Assembly: GCA_900551815.1 (NCBI GenBank)
Contig: URXE01000019.1
Location: 1-35,375 of the forward strand
Origin: an uncultured Collinsella sp.
Lineage (GTDB): Bacteria; Actinomycetota; Coriobacteriia; Coriobacteriales; Coriobacteriaceae
DNA: 35,375 nt
Direction: 5' to 3'
In this document: piece after piece, positions 8,200 to 15,921 of the stretch
Position numbering within the stretch: the first letter of the stretch is position 1
Layout of the letters: each line of letters opens with the position of its first letter
Program-made: the position numbers and the translations under genes
The notes under the pieces: model-generated
What the model was told of the DNA's origin: nothing
Database searches by the model: none
What the model saw: only the letters and a program-made list of their open reading frames with translations

Positions 8200-8463
8200 C
8201 TACTCGCCAAGACCGCTCTTGATGAGCTCGATGGCAGCAGCCAGAGCCTCGGCCTCGTCGGCGCCGTCGCACTTGACCTCGACCTCGGTACCGCAAGGGA
8301 TACCAGCAGCCATGAGGGCCATCGGGGACTTGCCGTTGACCTCCTTCTCGGGGGTGACGACCGTCACGTCGCAGGCGTACTTGCCCATGGTGGAGGCGAA
8401 GAGGCCGGCCGGACGCATGTGAAGACCCTGCGGATTGACGAGGGTAGCCTTCTCAGAAACCAT
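8200..8463 (-). CDS. ptsH: Phosphocarrier protein HPr
   Basis: The 87-residue protein is HPr of the phosphotransferase system, carrying phosphate from Enzyme I to the sugar-specific EIIA domains. The active site QGLHMRPAG places His at exactly residue 15. NGKSPMALM places Ser at residue 46, the position phosphorylated by HPr kinase in low-GC Gram-positives. No HPr kinase gene lies in this window. The ATG has AAGGAG 7 bases upstream. It is the first gene of the ptsH-ptsI-fruK unit, separated from the permease gene by a 548-bp spacer and a terminator. Confidence 0.95.
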   Translation of the reverse strand: MVSEKATLVNPQGLHMRPAGLFASTMGKYACDVTVVTPEKEVNGKSPMALMAAGIPCGTEVEVKCDGADEAEALAAAIELIKSGLGE

Positions 8464-8604
8464 AATTGACTCCTTTTTTTGTGTTTAACCCCTGTCATGC
8501 ATGCGGCAGGAGTCAGATTCACGACGTTGTTTATATTAACTCACATCAAACGGTTTTTCATTATGTTTCGCACGAATTGTTGGACAGATGTGTTTGTCGT
8601 CCGC

Positions 8605-8753
8605 TTGCTCGCCCACAGGGGGCCGGGCGCGGCCAGTGAGATTTATCGCGAGTTCCGCACGAGCCGAAGAGCACTTAATGTGCTCTTCGTGCGAGCAGGA
8701 CTGTAGAGCAGGAAATGCTCACTGGCCGCGCCCGGCCCCCTGTGGGCGAGCAA
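8605..8753. repeat. 149-bp element with 36-bp perfect inverted arms
   Basis: The arms 8605-8640 and 8718-8753 are exact reverse complements over 36 bases, including GCTCGCCCACAGGG and GGCCGGGCGCGGCCAGTGAG. The outer bases CCGC match again after a 3-base offset. The centre (8641-8717) contains a second hairpin, GAAGAGCAC/GTGCTCTTC, extended by CGCACGA/GTGCG after a 4-base bulge. No ORF and no obvious target-site duplication are present. It could be a MITE-like remnant or encode a very stable RNA hairpin. Confidence 0.85.
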
Positions 8754-8860
8754 ACTGCGGAAACTCAGTCGGTCCAGAGCGATATCGTGCGAACGTAATT
8801 CTAGCTGAGTTTTTGTTCGCCTGGTTGATCCAGTTGATGGGGTCTATCTATACCTTTTTT

Positions 8861-8929
8861 AAGTTGCGGTGAAATAGTTCTTGGTTCTAGCGGAAAAACG
8901 GTTTATTAGTCCCTATTTCACCGCAACTT
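8861..8929. repeat. 17-bp inverted repeat sharing its arms with the repeat at 84-99
   Basis: AAGTTGCGGTGAAATAG (8861-8877) and its exact complement (8913-8929) flank 35 bases. The arm sequence is the third occurrence in the window of a motif also found at 84-99. It lies just beyond the fruA terminator. Confidence 0.8.
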
Positions 8930-8938
8930 ATTTGGGGA

Positions 8939-8976
8939 TGAAAAAGGCGGAGGCCCTGGAGAGGGTCTCCGCCTTT
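8939..8976 (-). terminator. Intrinsic terminator of fruA
   Basis: GGCGGAG and CTCCGCC with an extended GGCCCT/AGGGTC core form a hairpin. On the minus strand it is followed by TTTTT. It lies about 35 bases after the fruA stop codon. Confidence 0.88.
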
Positions 8977-9011
8977 GTTACAAGGGGCGATATTATTCGC
9001 TAGCTGCTGGA

Positions 9012-11015
9012 TTAAACCAGGCGGGCGTTGATCGTCTTGGCGATCTCGGCGGCGTCGGTGGAACCCTTGACGGTAGCACGGAAGTCCTCGTCCATAAGCG
9101 CCTCGGCGACCTTGGACAGGATCTTGAGATGCGTGGTGCCAGCCTGAGCGCCCGGGATGAGCAGGGCGATGGCAACGTTGACGGGAGCGCCATCCATAGT
9201 GTCCCAACCGGTCACGCCAGAGTCGTCCTTGACGACGATGACAGCAGCCTCGGTGATGGCGTCGGACTTGGCATGCGGAATGGCGAAGCCCTCCATCATG
9301 CCCGTGGTGCCCTCGGCCTCGCGGGCCAGGAAGGCGTTCATCACGGCGTCGGCATCGCCGGCGATACCGGCCTTAACGGCCTGGTTGGAGACAAAGCTCA
9401 GAGCCTCGTCACGAGAAGCGAAGTCCTCGGCGACAAAGACGTTCTCGACCTTCACGAAGTCGGAAGCCTCGGCCTTGGGGGCCTCGACAGCAGCGGCCTT
9501 AGGGGCCTCAGCCGGCTTGGCTGCAGGAGAGGCCTTCTGGTTCTTCTCGAAGTCGTACTTCTTGAAGGCCACGAACAGGATGCCACCGACCACGGCGCCG
9601 ATGAGGATCGCGAGGACCCACTGCGGGCCGTTCTCGACAACGGGCAGGACCAGGAAGCCGCCGTGAGGCGCCGGATCGTGAACGTTGAAGAAGATGGTCA
9701 AGATGGAAGCGATGGAAGAACCGACCATCATGATGGGCATGACGGGCCAGATGTTCTTGGTCATGAACGGAATGGCGCCCTCGGTGATGTGGGTGCAACC
9801 AAGGATAAGGTTGACGATACCGGCGTCATGATCCTCCTGGCTGAAGTACTTCTTGCCGACAACGACGGCGAAGGTGGTGATCAGCGGCGGAACGATGCAA
9901 GCGGCGGAGACGGCAGCCATGAAGTTGGTGCCGAAGTTGTAGGTCTCGGTGCCGACGCCAGCTTCGAGAGCGGTACCAAGCAGGAAGGTGCCAGTAGCGT
10001 AAGCAGCCTTGTTGACCGGGCCGCCCATGTCAAATGCGCACATGCAGCCGATGGCCAGGCCAAGGATCACCGGACCGGAGTTACCGAGGCTCTGCAGGAA
10101 ATCCATCATGCCCTGGTTAATGGCAGCCATGGGGCCGGAAATACCGAGCATGACCAGGCCGACGATGGCGGTAGAGCACAGCGGATACAGGAAGATTGCC
10201 TTCAGGCCATTAAGGCTCGCGGGAATTTTAGAGAAAACCTTCTCGAGCAGCAAAATGACATAGCCGGCGAGGAAGCCGCCGACGATGCCGCCCAGGAAGC
10301 CAAAGCCCACACCAGAGCCTCCAGCGTCGATCATGCCGGTATCGGCGTTAACGGGCAAGCCCTGGATGGCAATCATACCGGCGACGAAACCGGGGACGAG
10401 CGCCGGGCGCTTGCCGATAGACTCGGCGATGTAGGCGGAGAGCACCGGAACCATGAGGTTCATGGCGATACCGCCGATAATCTTGAGCATCGCGGCAAAG
10501 CTGTTGTAGTCGGCAGCCGTCGAATCAAAGGACGTGATGCCCCAAAGGAACGAAATGGCGGTCAGAACACCACCGGCAACGACGAAGACCAGCATGTGGC
10601 TGACGCCGTTCATGAGGTGCTTGTAGATGACGTGACCGATGGACTCCTTCTCCTCGACCTCGTCCTCGACATCGGCGGCAGCGGCAACCGTGTCGTCGCC
10701 CTTGGCGGCGAGCGCGCGGTCGATCAGCTTTCCGGCGGCCTCGACGGACAGGGCCTTGGAAACACCGACGGAAACCATGGGCTTACCGGCGAAACGATCA
10801 GCCTGGACATCCTTATCGGCTGCGACGACGACGGCCTTGGCACCGGCGATCTCGCTCTTGGTGAGCTCGTTCTCGACACCGACCTGGCCATGAGTCTCGA
10901 CCTTAATGGTCAGACCTCGCTCGGCAGCTGCCTTCTCCAGCGCCTCCTTCGCCATGAAGGTGTGCGCAATGCCGGTCGGGCAACCGGTCGCGGCGATGAT
11001 GTCAAACTTAGCCAT
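9012..11015 (-). CDS. fruA: PTS fructose permease, EIIBCA fusion
   Basis: The 667-residue membrane protein imports fructose and phosphorylates it, normally to fructose-1-phosphate. The domain order is B-C-A. The EIIB domain (1-100) has the phospho-site ATGCPTGIAHTFMA with Cys12. A linker rich in Asp/Glu follows to about 130, then EIIC (about 130-470) with roughly eight to ten membrane segments. A Pro/Ala/Glu-rich linker leads to EIIA (about 520-667), with the phospho-site GFAIPHAK at His581. The ATG has AGGAGGG 5 bases upstream. It is divergent from the RpiR-type regulator and followed by its own terminator. With ptsH, ptsI and two fruK genes nearby, the local set is enough for fructose uptake to fructose-1,6-bisphosphate. 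Confidence 0.95.
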   Translation of the reverse strand: MAKFDIIAATGCPTGIAHTFMAKEALEKAAAERGLTIKVETHGQVGVENELTKSEIAGAKAVVVAADKDVQADRFAGKPMVSVGVSKALSVEAAGKLIDRALAAKGDDTVAAAADVEDEVEEKESIGHVIYKHLMNGVSHMLVFVVAGGVLTAISFLWGITSFDSTAADYNSFAAMLKIIGGIAMNLMVPVLSAYIAESIGKRPALVPGFVAGMIAIQGLPVNADTGMIDAGGSGVGFGFLGGIVGGFLAGYVILLLEKVFSKIPASLNGLKAIFLYPLCSTAIVGLVMLGISGPMAAINQGMMDFLQSLGNSGPVILGLAIGCMCAFDMGGPVNKAAYATGTFLLGTALEAGVGTETYNFGTNFMAAVSAACIVPPLITTFAVVVGKKYFSQEDHDAGIVNLILGCTHITEGAIPFMTKNIWPVMPIMMVGSSIASILTIFFNVHDPAPHGGFLVLPVVENGPQWVLAILIGAVVGGILFVAFKKYDFEKNQKASPAAKPAEAPKAAAVEAPKAEASDFVKVENVFVAEDFASRDEALSFVSNQAVKAGIAGDADAVMNAFLAREAEGTTGMMEGFAIPHAKSDAITEAAVIVVKDDSGVTGWDTMDGAPVNVAIALLIPGAQAGTTHLKILSKVAEALMDEDFRATVKGSTDAAEIAKTINARLV

Positions 11016-11142
11016 GTGTCCCTCCTTTTTAAGTTTTGCGCCCGCAGGCGCTCCCCTACACGCGCTTCAATGCGCGTTTTTCCACACTTGAAAGATACCA
11101 ACCTACCGTCCGCGTGAGAAGAGACAAGGCGCAATTCTCCGG

Positions 11143-11157
11143 TGAAAGGTTCTTTCA
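11143..11157. promoter_or_regulatory. Palindromic candidate operator in the fruA/rpiR spacer
   Basis: TGAAAG-GTT-CTTTCA is a perfect 6-3-6 palindrome in the 271-bp divergent spacer. Further symmetric motifs follow: ACCGT-AA-ACGGT (11160-11171) and GGTAA/TTACC around 11170-11185. ACACTTGAAA occurs twice, at 11084-11093 and 11191-11200. RpiR-family proteins bind palindromes in their own divergent promoters, so this is a reasonable site. A minus-strand TTGTCT-16-TAGGTT near 11095-11125 and a plus-strand TATACT at 11234-11239 are weak promoter candidates. Confidence 0.45.
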
Positions 11158-11286
11158 TAACCGTAAACGGTAAGTGAAAGTTTACCATCAACACTTGAAA
11201 CGGCAAGGTGTATCTTGTGATTAAAAATGCCCGTATACTATGGCATTAAAAACGAGTCCGATTTTCATGCCAACCAGGAGCCATCC

Positions 11287-12144
11287 ATGACCGATAGCAG
11301 CAAGAGCGCGCTCTCCCTTATTAGCACGCACAAAGGGTACAGCGATTCCGAGCAGCGCATTGTCGACTATATATTGGAGCACCAGTCCGAGGCGCCGCGC
11401 CTGACGGCCGCTCAGCTCTCACGAGCCGCTGCCACGTCCGAGGCGACGGTTTCGCGCTTTTGCCGCAAGCTGGGCTTTGGCAGCTTCCGCAGCTTTCAGT
11501 TTTCGTTGGCGAGGGATTTGGAAAGCCAGCGCAACGAGGGCCTGACCGACGAGGTCTCGCTCGACAACATGGAGCAGAGCCTTAAAAATATCCTCGCCGC
11601 CAAGGTGAGTGAGCTTAATGCGACCATCGACGGCATAGATCACGACACGTTGGCCGCAGTTGTGCACGCACTTAAGAATGCCGGCGTTATTGAGTTCGCC
11701 GCCGTGGGCAATACGAACGCGGTCGCGCTCGATGCGACATTTAAGTTTTCGCAGCTGGGCCTTCGCTGCATGGCGAGCACCATCAGCGAGACCTCGATTG
11801 GTTTCGCGCTCACGTTGCGCCCTGGTGATGTCATCGTGCTGATCTCGAACTCTGGCAAGTCGCGTCGACTGAACCGCATGGCAAAAGCAGCTCGCGATTG
11901 CGGCGCCACTGTAGTCGTCATCAGCAGCGACAGCAAGTCTCCACTTGCGCGCCTAGCTGACTACACCTTTAATACCGTCAATCACGAGGCACTGCTGACA
12001 ACGGGCGACTTCGCGTTCTCCAAGATGAGCGCCACGATGATCATCGAGGTCATCTACAACTTCCTGCTGCCCGAAATCGAGGACGCGCGCGAGCATATCA
12101 GCTACTACGAGGAGCTCATCCAACCGGATAAGGTCGTGGAATAG
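11287..12144 (+). CDS. RpiR family transcriptional regulator (HTH plus SIS domain)
   Basis: The 285-residue protein has an N-terminal RpiR-type winged helix-turn-helix. YSDSEQRIVDYILEH begins it, and the recognition helix region TSEATVSRFCRKLGFGSF lies near residues 48-66. A C-terminal SIS sugar-phosphate-binding domain follows (about 110-250), with the phosphosugar loop ISNSGKSRR. The ATG at 11287 has AGGAG 6 bases upstream and is preferred over 11227. Divergent orientation with fruA strongly suggests it controls fructose PTS expression in response to a sugar phosphate such as fructose-1-phosphate; the ligand is inference. It is one of only two coding sequences on the plus strand here. Confidence 0.9.
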   Translation: MTDSSKSALSLISTHKGYSDSEQRIVDYILEHQSEAPRLTAAQLSRAAATSEATVSRFCRKLGFGSFRSFQFSLARDLESQRNEGLTDEVSLDNMEQSLKNILAAKVSELNATIDGIDHDTLAAVVHALKNAGVIEFAAVGNTNAVALDATFKFSQLGLRCMASTISETSIGFALTLRPGDVIVLISNSGKSRRLNRMAKAARDCGATVVVISSDSKSPLARLADYTFNTVNHEALLTTGDFAFSKMSATMIIEVIYNFLLPEIEDAREHISYYEELIQPDKVVE

Positions 12145-12173
12145 ACATTTTGAGGAGCCGAAGGGCGCCACTC

Positions 12174-12333
12174 GCCACGAAACCAGCCCATCTACTACGT
12201 TTTATCCGTATGGCCCAACCACATACCGAAAATAGAGAAAACCGCAGGCGTTCTACCTGCGGCTTTCTTATTGCATTTCTTGACGTGGTTACCGATTGCC
12301 TATTAAACGTAGTAGATGGGCCGGTTTCGTGGC
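12174..12333. repeat. 160-bp element with 29-bp inverted arms between rpiR and recN
   Basis: Arms 12174-12202 and 12305-12333 are reverse complements with a single mismatch in 29 bases. They contain GCCACGAAACC and GCCCATCTACTACGTTT. They enclose the bidirectional terminator at 12235-12270. There is no coding capacity or clear target-site duplication. It sits exactly between two convergent genes, as short mobile elements often do. Confidence 0.85.
12235..12270. terminator. Bidirectional intrinsic terminator for rpiR and recN
   Basis: CCGCAGG (12242-12248) and CCTGCGG (12256-12262) form a 7-bp stem with loop CGTTCTA. It is followed by CTTTCTT on the plus strand and TTTTCTC on the minus strand. 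It serves both convergent transcripts. Confidence 0.85.
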
Positions 12334-12365
12334 TTCCGGGTCGGACATGCATGTGGCGGCTCGAT

Positions 12366-13994
12366 CTAACCTCGAGCCTCTTCCAGCATCTGCCTGGCGT
12401 GCGCTAGGCTTGCCTCCGATTGATCGCCGCTCAGCATACGGGCGATCTCTGCGGTACGGGCATCGTCGGTCACCTCGTCCAAGTGCGTCTGGGGAACATC
12501 GCCTGGCTCCTTGCTGACCACGTAATGCTTGTCAGCCATGACCGCAACCTGCGCCAGGTGGGTTACGACAATCACCTGATGCGTAGCGGCAAGATCTGCC
12601 AGCACGCTCGCGAGGGCACGCGCAGTAGAGCCGCCGACACCGGCATCGACCTCATCGAACACCAGCGTATCCACGCCATCCGCGTTGCCAAGGACAACCT
12701 TGCTCGCCAGCATAACGCGGCTCAACTCGCCGCCCGACGCAATGCGGCGCAGGGGGCGCGGCGTCAATCCGGCGCCGCTGCGATACAAAAGCTCGTAGCT
12801 CGAAGGGCCCGCCGGCGTCCACTCGGCACGCGGAAGATCGCGCGACTCCCAGACCAGCTCAGCGCCGCCCATCTCCAGGCGTGCCATCTGACGACCTACC
12901 TCGTGACAAAAACGCGGGGCTGCCGTATTACGTGCGCGCTTAAGCGTCTTGGCAGCAGCAAAGAGCTCGCGTTCAGCCGCACCAAGCGCTTCGCGCGCCT
13001 TCTTGATCTGCTCATCACCATCGTCTACCAGCGACAACAGCTCTTGCGAGCGATCTCGCATGGCAAACACGTCGTCCATGATGGGACCCCACTGACGCAG
13101 CAGGCCCTTGAGGTCGGAATACCGCTCGCGCATGCGAGCGAGCTCACGAGGGTCAAACGCAACGCCATCGCGATAGGCACGCAGCTCGTTGGCGCAATCC
13201 TCAAGCGAGATGCAGGCATCCGAAAGCGCATCGGCAATGTCGCCCAGCTTGCGATCGACGGCAGCCATGCGTGAAAGCTCGGCCACGGCGCCATTCACGG
13301 CATCGAGCGCTCCCCCTTCGGCAGCAAGCGATGCATGGGCCTCGTTGGCCGTCGCCACCAAGACCTCGGCGTGCTCCGAGCGCGGCAGCAGCTCCTCGAG
13401 TTCCTCGTACTCGCCTGGCTTGGGGTCGACCTCGGAGATACGCTCAAGGGCAAAACGCGCTTCCTCGACGCGACTCCCCTGCGCGCGTGAGGCTTCCTCC
13501 ACACGGCGAAGCTCCTTGGCGGCGGCACGCGAAGCCTTAAAGCAGGTGCGATACTTCTCGAGCGCCTCAAGCGCCGCGCGCCCAGCCCAAGCATCGACCA
13601 TGGCAACATGGTGCGCCGGGTCGAGCAGGCGCTGGTGTTCGTGCTGACCGCACAGATCCATCATCACGCCAACGCGCTCCGAAAGCTCGCGCACGCTGGC
13701 GATGCGGCCGTCAATTTTTACACGGCTGCGGCCCTCGGCAGAAAGGCTGCGCTGCACGGTGAAGCCCTCCGTGTCGTGCGGGCCGTCAAACAGGCGCGCC
13801 TCGACGCTGGCAAGCGCCTCGCCCTCGCGCACCGTCGACGAATCCGCGCGCTCGCCCAAAATAAGCTTGAGCGCCGAGAGCAGCGCAGTCTTACCGGCAC
13901 CGGTTTCTCCGGTCAGAACCGTTAGACCCGCACTCGGAACCAACGTCGCCTCGCGAATGAGCGCGATGTTGGAAACCTGCAGCTCATCGATCAT
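12366..13994 (-). CDS. recN: DNA repair protein RecN
   Basis: The 542-residue SMC-like ATPase takes part in double-strand break repair by holding DNA ends. Walker A is GETGAGKT at residues 29-36. Long helical, Ala/Glu/Arg-rich arms run from about 150 to 370. The ABC signature region ASGGELSRVML and Walker B LVFDEVDAGVGG lie in the C-terminal third, as expected. The length is close to the family norm (about 550). The ATG at 13994 has GGAG 6 bases upstream and overlaps the end of nadK by 11 bases, so translation is coupled. It is the last gene of the efp operon and ends at a shared bidirectional terminator. Confidence 0.94.
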   Translation of the reverse strand: MIDELQVSNIALIREATLVPSAGLTVLTGETGAGKTALLSALKLILGERADSSTVREGEALASVEARLFDGPHDTEGFTVQRSLSAEGRSRVKIDGRIASVRELSERVGVMMDLCGQHEHQRLLDPAHHVAMVDAWAGRAALEALEKYRTCFKASRAAAKELRRVEEASRAQGSRVEEARFALERISEVDPKPGEYEELEELLPRSEHAEVLVATANEAHASLAAEGGALDAVNGAVAELSRMAAVDRKLGDIADALSDACISLEDCANELRAYRDGVAFDPRELARMRERYSDLKGLLRQWGPIMDDVFAMRDRSQELLSLVDDGDEQIKKAREALGAAERELFAAAKTLKRARNTAAPRFCHEVGRQMARLEMGGAELVWESRDLPRAEWTPAGPSSYELLYRSGAGLTPRPLRRIASGGELSRVMLASKVVLGNADGVDTLVFDEVDAGVGGSTARALASVLADLAATHQVIVVTHLAQVAVMADKHYVVSKEPGDVPQTHLDEVTDDARTAEIARMLSGDQSEASLAHARQMLEEARG

Positions 13995-14844
13995 GGCGCA
14001 CTCCATAGAACACGCGGCTCACCGAGTTATAGAAGCTCTCGGGGCCGTAATCCAGCAGCAGCACATCACCGGGACCGCGACGCACGGCCACGCTCTCGAC
14101 CGTGCCGTCGCAGGTAATAAACTGTCCGTCGATAGCGATGGCAGGCACACTCGGGCGGTCGTCGGACATAAAGATCTCAACGACATCGCTTGGTGAAGTC
14201 AAGAACGCACGGGCCTGAATGGTGTGCGGCGCGATGGGCACGCAAACCATACCCGTGTAATCGGGGCTCACGATAGGGCCGCCGGCGCTCAGCGCATAGC
14301 CGGTAGAGCCGGTTGCCGTCGAAACGACCACGCCGTCACCGCGCAGGCGGTCAATATGGTGGCCCGACACCGTGATGTCGAACTCGACCATATCGGACAG
14401 GGGCCCACGCGTGAGCGCCATGTCGTTGAGGGCAAACGTGCGCACGACATCCTTCGTGCCGTCATCGCGCACCGAGACGATATCGGCGGCGATGGTGGCA
14501 CGGCGGCTCACATGGAGCTCACCGGACAGGGCATCGCTCACAACCTGCAAAATGTCGCGCTCCTCGGGACTGGCCGCCGTCAAAAAGCCCAGGTGACCAT
14601 AGGAAAGACCCAAAATGGGAATCTCGCGGTAGTTGAGAATGCGGGCGGCGCGCAGCAGTGTGCCGTCGCCGCCGAGCGTGATGACCAGGTCGGCATCGTC
14701 AACATCGGGCGTACTCTGAATCTTCGAGCGCTGATCGGCCGCCCATGCGACCTCGTAGCCCTGGCGCGTCAGCCAGAGCTCGAGCATCAGGCCGCTCTCG
14801 ACCGCCTCTTGCTTGTAGTAATTGGGAACCAGAAAGACCTTCAT
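13984..14844 (-). CDS. nadK: NAD kinase
   Basis: The 286-residue cytoplasmic enzyme phosphorylates NAD to NADP. The family GGDGT motif is at 58-62, the conserved LND (usually NE/ND) at 139-141, and the glycine-rich TGSTGYALSAGGP at 178-190. It starts with ATG overlapping the tlyA stop by four bases (ATGA) and has only a weak ribosome-binding site. Its translation therefore probably depends on tlyA. The tlyA-nadK-recN order is widespread in Gram-positive bacteria. Confidence 0.94.
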   Translation of the reverse strand: MKVFLVPNYYKQEAVESGLMLELWLTRQGYEVAWAADQRSKIQSTPDVDDADLVITLGGDGTLLRAARILNYREIPILGLSYGHLGFLTAASPEERDILQVVSDALSGELHVSRRATIAADIVSVRDDGTKDVVRTFALNDMALTRGPLSDMVEFDITVSGHHIDRLRGDGVVVSTATGSTGYALSAGGPIVSPDYTGMVCVPIAPHTIQARAFLTSPSDVVEIFMSDDRPSVPAIAIDGQFITCDGTVESVAVRRGPGDVLLLDYGPESFYNSVSRVFYGVRHDR

Positions 14845-15653
14845 AGCGTTGCCGCTTTCTCGCTCAAAGCCGATACCTGGGATTGCAACTCGTCATCGGA
14901 GCGCTCGCCGGGGGCAAACCTCGTGCCGTACAGGAAAAACTCCACGTTACCCTTGGCGCCATGGATGGGCGACACGCACACGTCGACCGGGAACAAGCCC
15001 TTTGCAGCGAACAGCTCAATCGCCGCCACGAGTGTGTTAACACGCACAGTGGGATCCGTCACGATACCACCCTCGCCCACCAGCGCAGCCGGCGCCTCAA
15101 ACTGCGGCTTCACGAGCGTGCAGAACGAACCCGAAGGCTTCAGACACGCCAGCACCGCGTCGATGATATTCGCGATACTCGTAAACGACACATCGCACAC
15201 GGCCAGGTCGATAGCGCCGCCGTAGCCGAGCTCGGGCAACTGCGTCACATTCGTGCGCTCGTGGAGCGTCACGCGATCGTCTTGGCGCAGCGACCAATCA
15301 AACTGAGCACGACCCACGTCGACCGAGACAACGGACGCGGCGCCGCGCTTGAGCAGGCAATCGGTAAAGCCGCCGGTAGAGCAGCCTACGTCCAAGCAGG
15401 CAAGGCCCGTGGGATCGATCCCAAACGCATCGAGCGCGCCCTCGAGCTTGAGCCCGCCGCGCCCAACATACGGGATGCGCCCCTTAACGTGCAGTGGCAG
15501 GCCCGGCGTCACCTTGAGGCCCGGAGAGGTCAAACGCTCACCGCCACTCGAAACCAAGCCGGCCATAAGAGTGCGAAGGGCATCCGCGCGATCGGCGCAG
15601 ATGCCCTGTGAAATCAGTTCGTCATCGAGACGCACGCGTTTCATGAATGCCAT
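14841..15653 (-). CDS. tlyA: TlyA family rRNA (cytidine-2'-O)-methyltransferase
   Basis: The 270-residue protein has an N-terminal S4 RNA-binding domain (about 5-60), the linker YVGRGGLKL and a FtsJ-like Rossmann methyltransferase. The SAM-binding motif is DVGCSTGGF (88-96), followed by SVDVGRAQ and the catalytic-region CDVSFTS and LVKPQFE stretches. TlyA proteins 2'-O-methylate cytidines in 16S and/or 23S rRNA, and in mycobacteria this affects capreomycin susceptibility. The ATG at 15653 overlaps the xseB stop by one base. A TTG at 15656 or an ATG at 15644 are alternatives; none has a strong Shine-Dalgarno. Confidence 0.92.
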   Translation of the reverse strand: MAFMKRVRLDDELISQGICADRADALRTLMAGLVSSGGERLTSPGLKVTPGLPLHVKGRIPYVGRGGLKLEGALDAFGIDPTGLACLDVGCSTGGFTDCLLKRGAASVVSVDVGRAQFDWSLRQDDRVTLHERTNVTQLPELGYGGAIDLAVCDVSFTSIANIIDAVLACLKPSGSFCTLVKPQFEAPAALVGEGGIVTDPTVRVNTLVAAIELFAAKGLFPVDVCVSPIHGAKGNVEFFLYGTRFAPGERSDDELQSQVSALSEKAATL

Positions 15654-15919
15654 CAACCATTCGTATCCGGAGATGCAGCCTGTCTATCTTGGGACTCGTT
15701 TGCCGCATCCTCATCGTATTCCTGCTCGAGCTTGTCGGCCTCACGCGGCGTCAGCTCAAACTTGTCGACCATATCGACCGCTCGGGAGCCCAGCTCAATC
15801 GCCTCGTCAAACAAATCGAGCGAACGCTCCAAGGACGTATCCTTGGAGCGAACGGTGGCGATGATCTGGTCCAGGCGATCCGAGATCTCATCGAAGTTGC
15901 GGACGGAACCCTCTGGCAT
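15653..15919 (-). CDS. xseB: Exodeoxyribonuclease VII small subunit
   Basis: The 88-residue protein begins with the two-helix XseB core (about 8-65, including LDQIIATVRS, SLERSLDLFDEAIEL and LTPREADKLEQ). An acidic, low-complexity tail follows. XseB subunits coat the large subunit XseA in an enzyme that degrades single-stranded DNA to oligonucleotides. The ATG has GAGGAG 5 bases upstream and lies two bases after nusB. The usual partner xseA, often directly upstream, is not here or elsewhere in the window. Confidence 0.85.
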   Translation of the reverse strand: MPEGSVRNFDEISDRLDQIIATVRSKDTSLERSLDLFDEAIELGSRAVDMVDKFELTPREADKLEQEYDEDAANESQDRQAASPDTNG

Positions 15920-15921
15920 GG

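Larger units (their letters stand above)
8464..9011. other. 548-bp non-coding spacer between fruA and ptsH rich in inverted repeats
   Basis: No credible gene is present. From the ptsH side it holds the ptsH leader, with TTAATATAAAC near 8545 as a loose -10 candidate and no good -35. Then come a 149-bp element with 36-bp perfect inverted arms (8605-8753), an 8-bp inverted repeat AAACTCAG/CTGAGTTT (8761-8768, 8805-8812), a 17-bp inverted repeat (8861-8877, 8913-8929) and the fruA terminator (8941-8976). It is slightly more AT-rich than the flanking genes. Confidence 0.75.

Noticed and set aside
11059..11081. Hairpin ACGCGC/GCGCGT followed by T residues on the plus strand
   Set aside because: No plus-strand gene ends here; it lies in the fruA leader, where on the minus strand the stem is not followed by a T run.
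9129..11117. 662-codon open frame on the plus strand opposite fruA
   Set aside because: Its His/Asp/Gly/Glu-rich translation has no recognisable domain and mirrors the real fruA frame. The same reasoning removes the 594-codon frame opposite ptsI at 6310-8094.
2540..12333. Insertion sequences at the long inverted repeats
   Set aside because: None of the repeats encloses a transposase fragment and no clear target-site duplications were found, so they are reported as inverted-repeat elements only.
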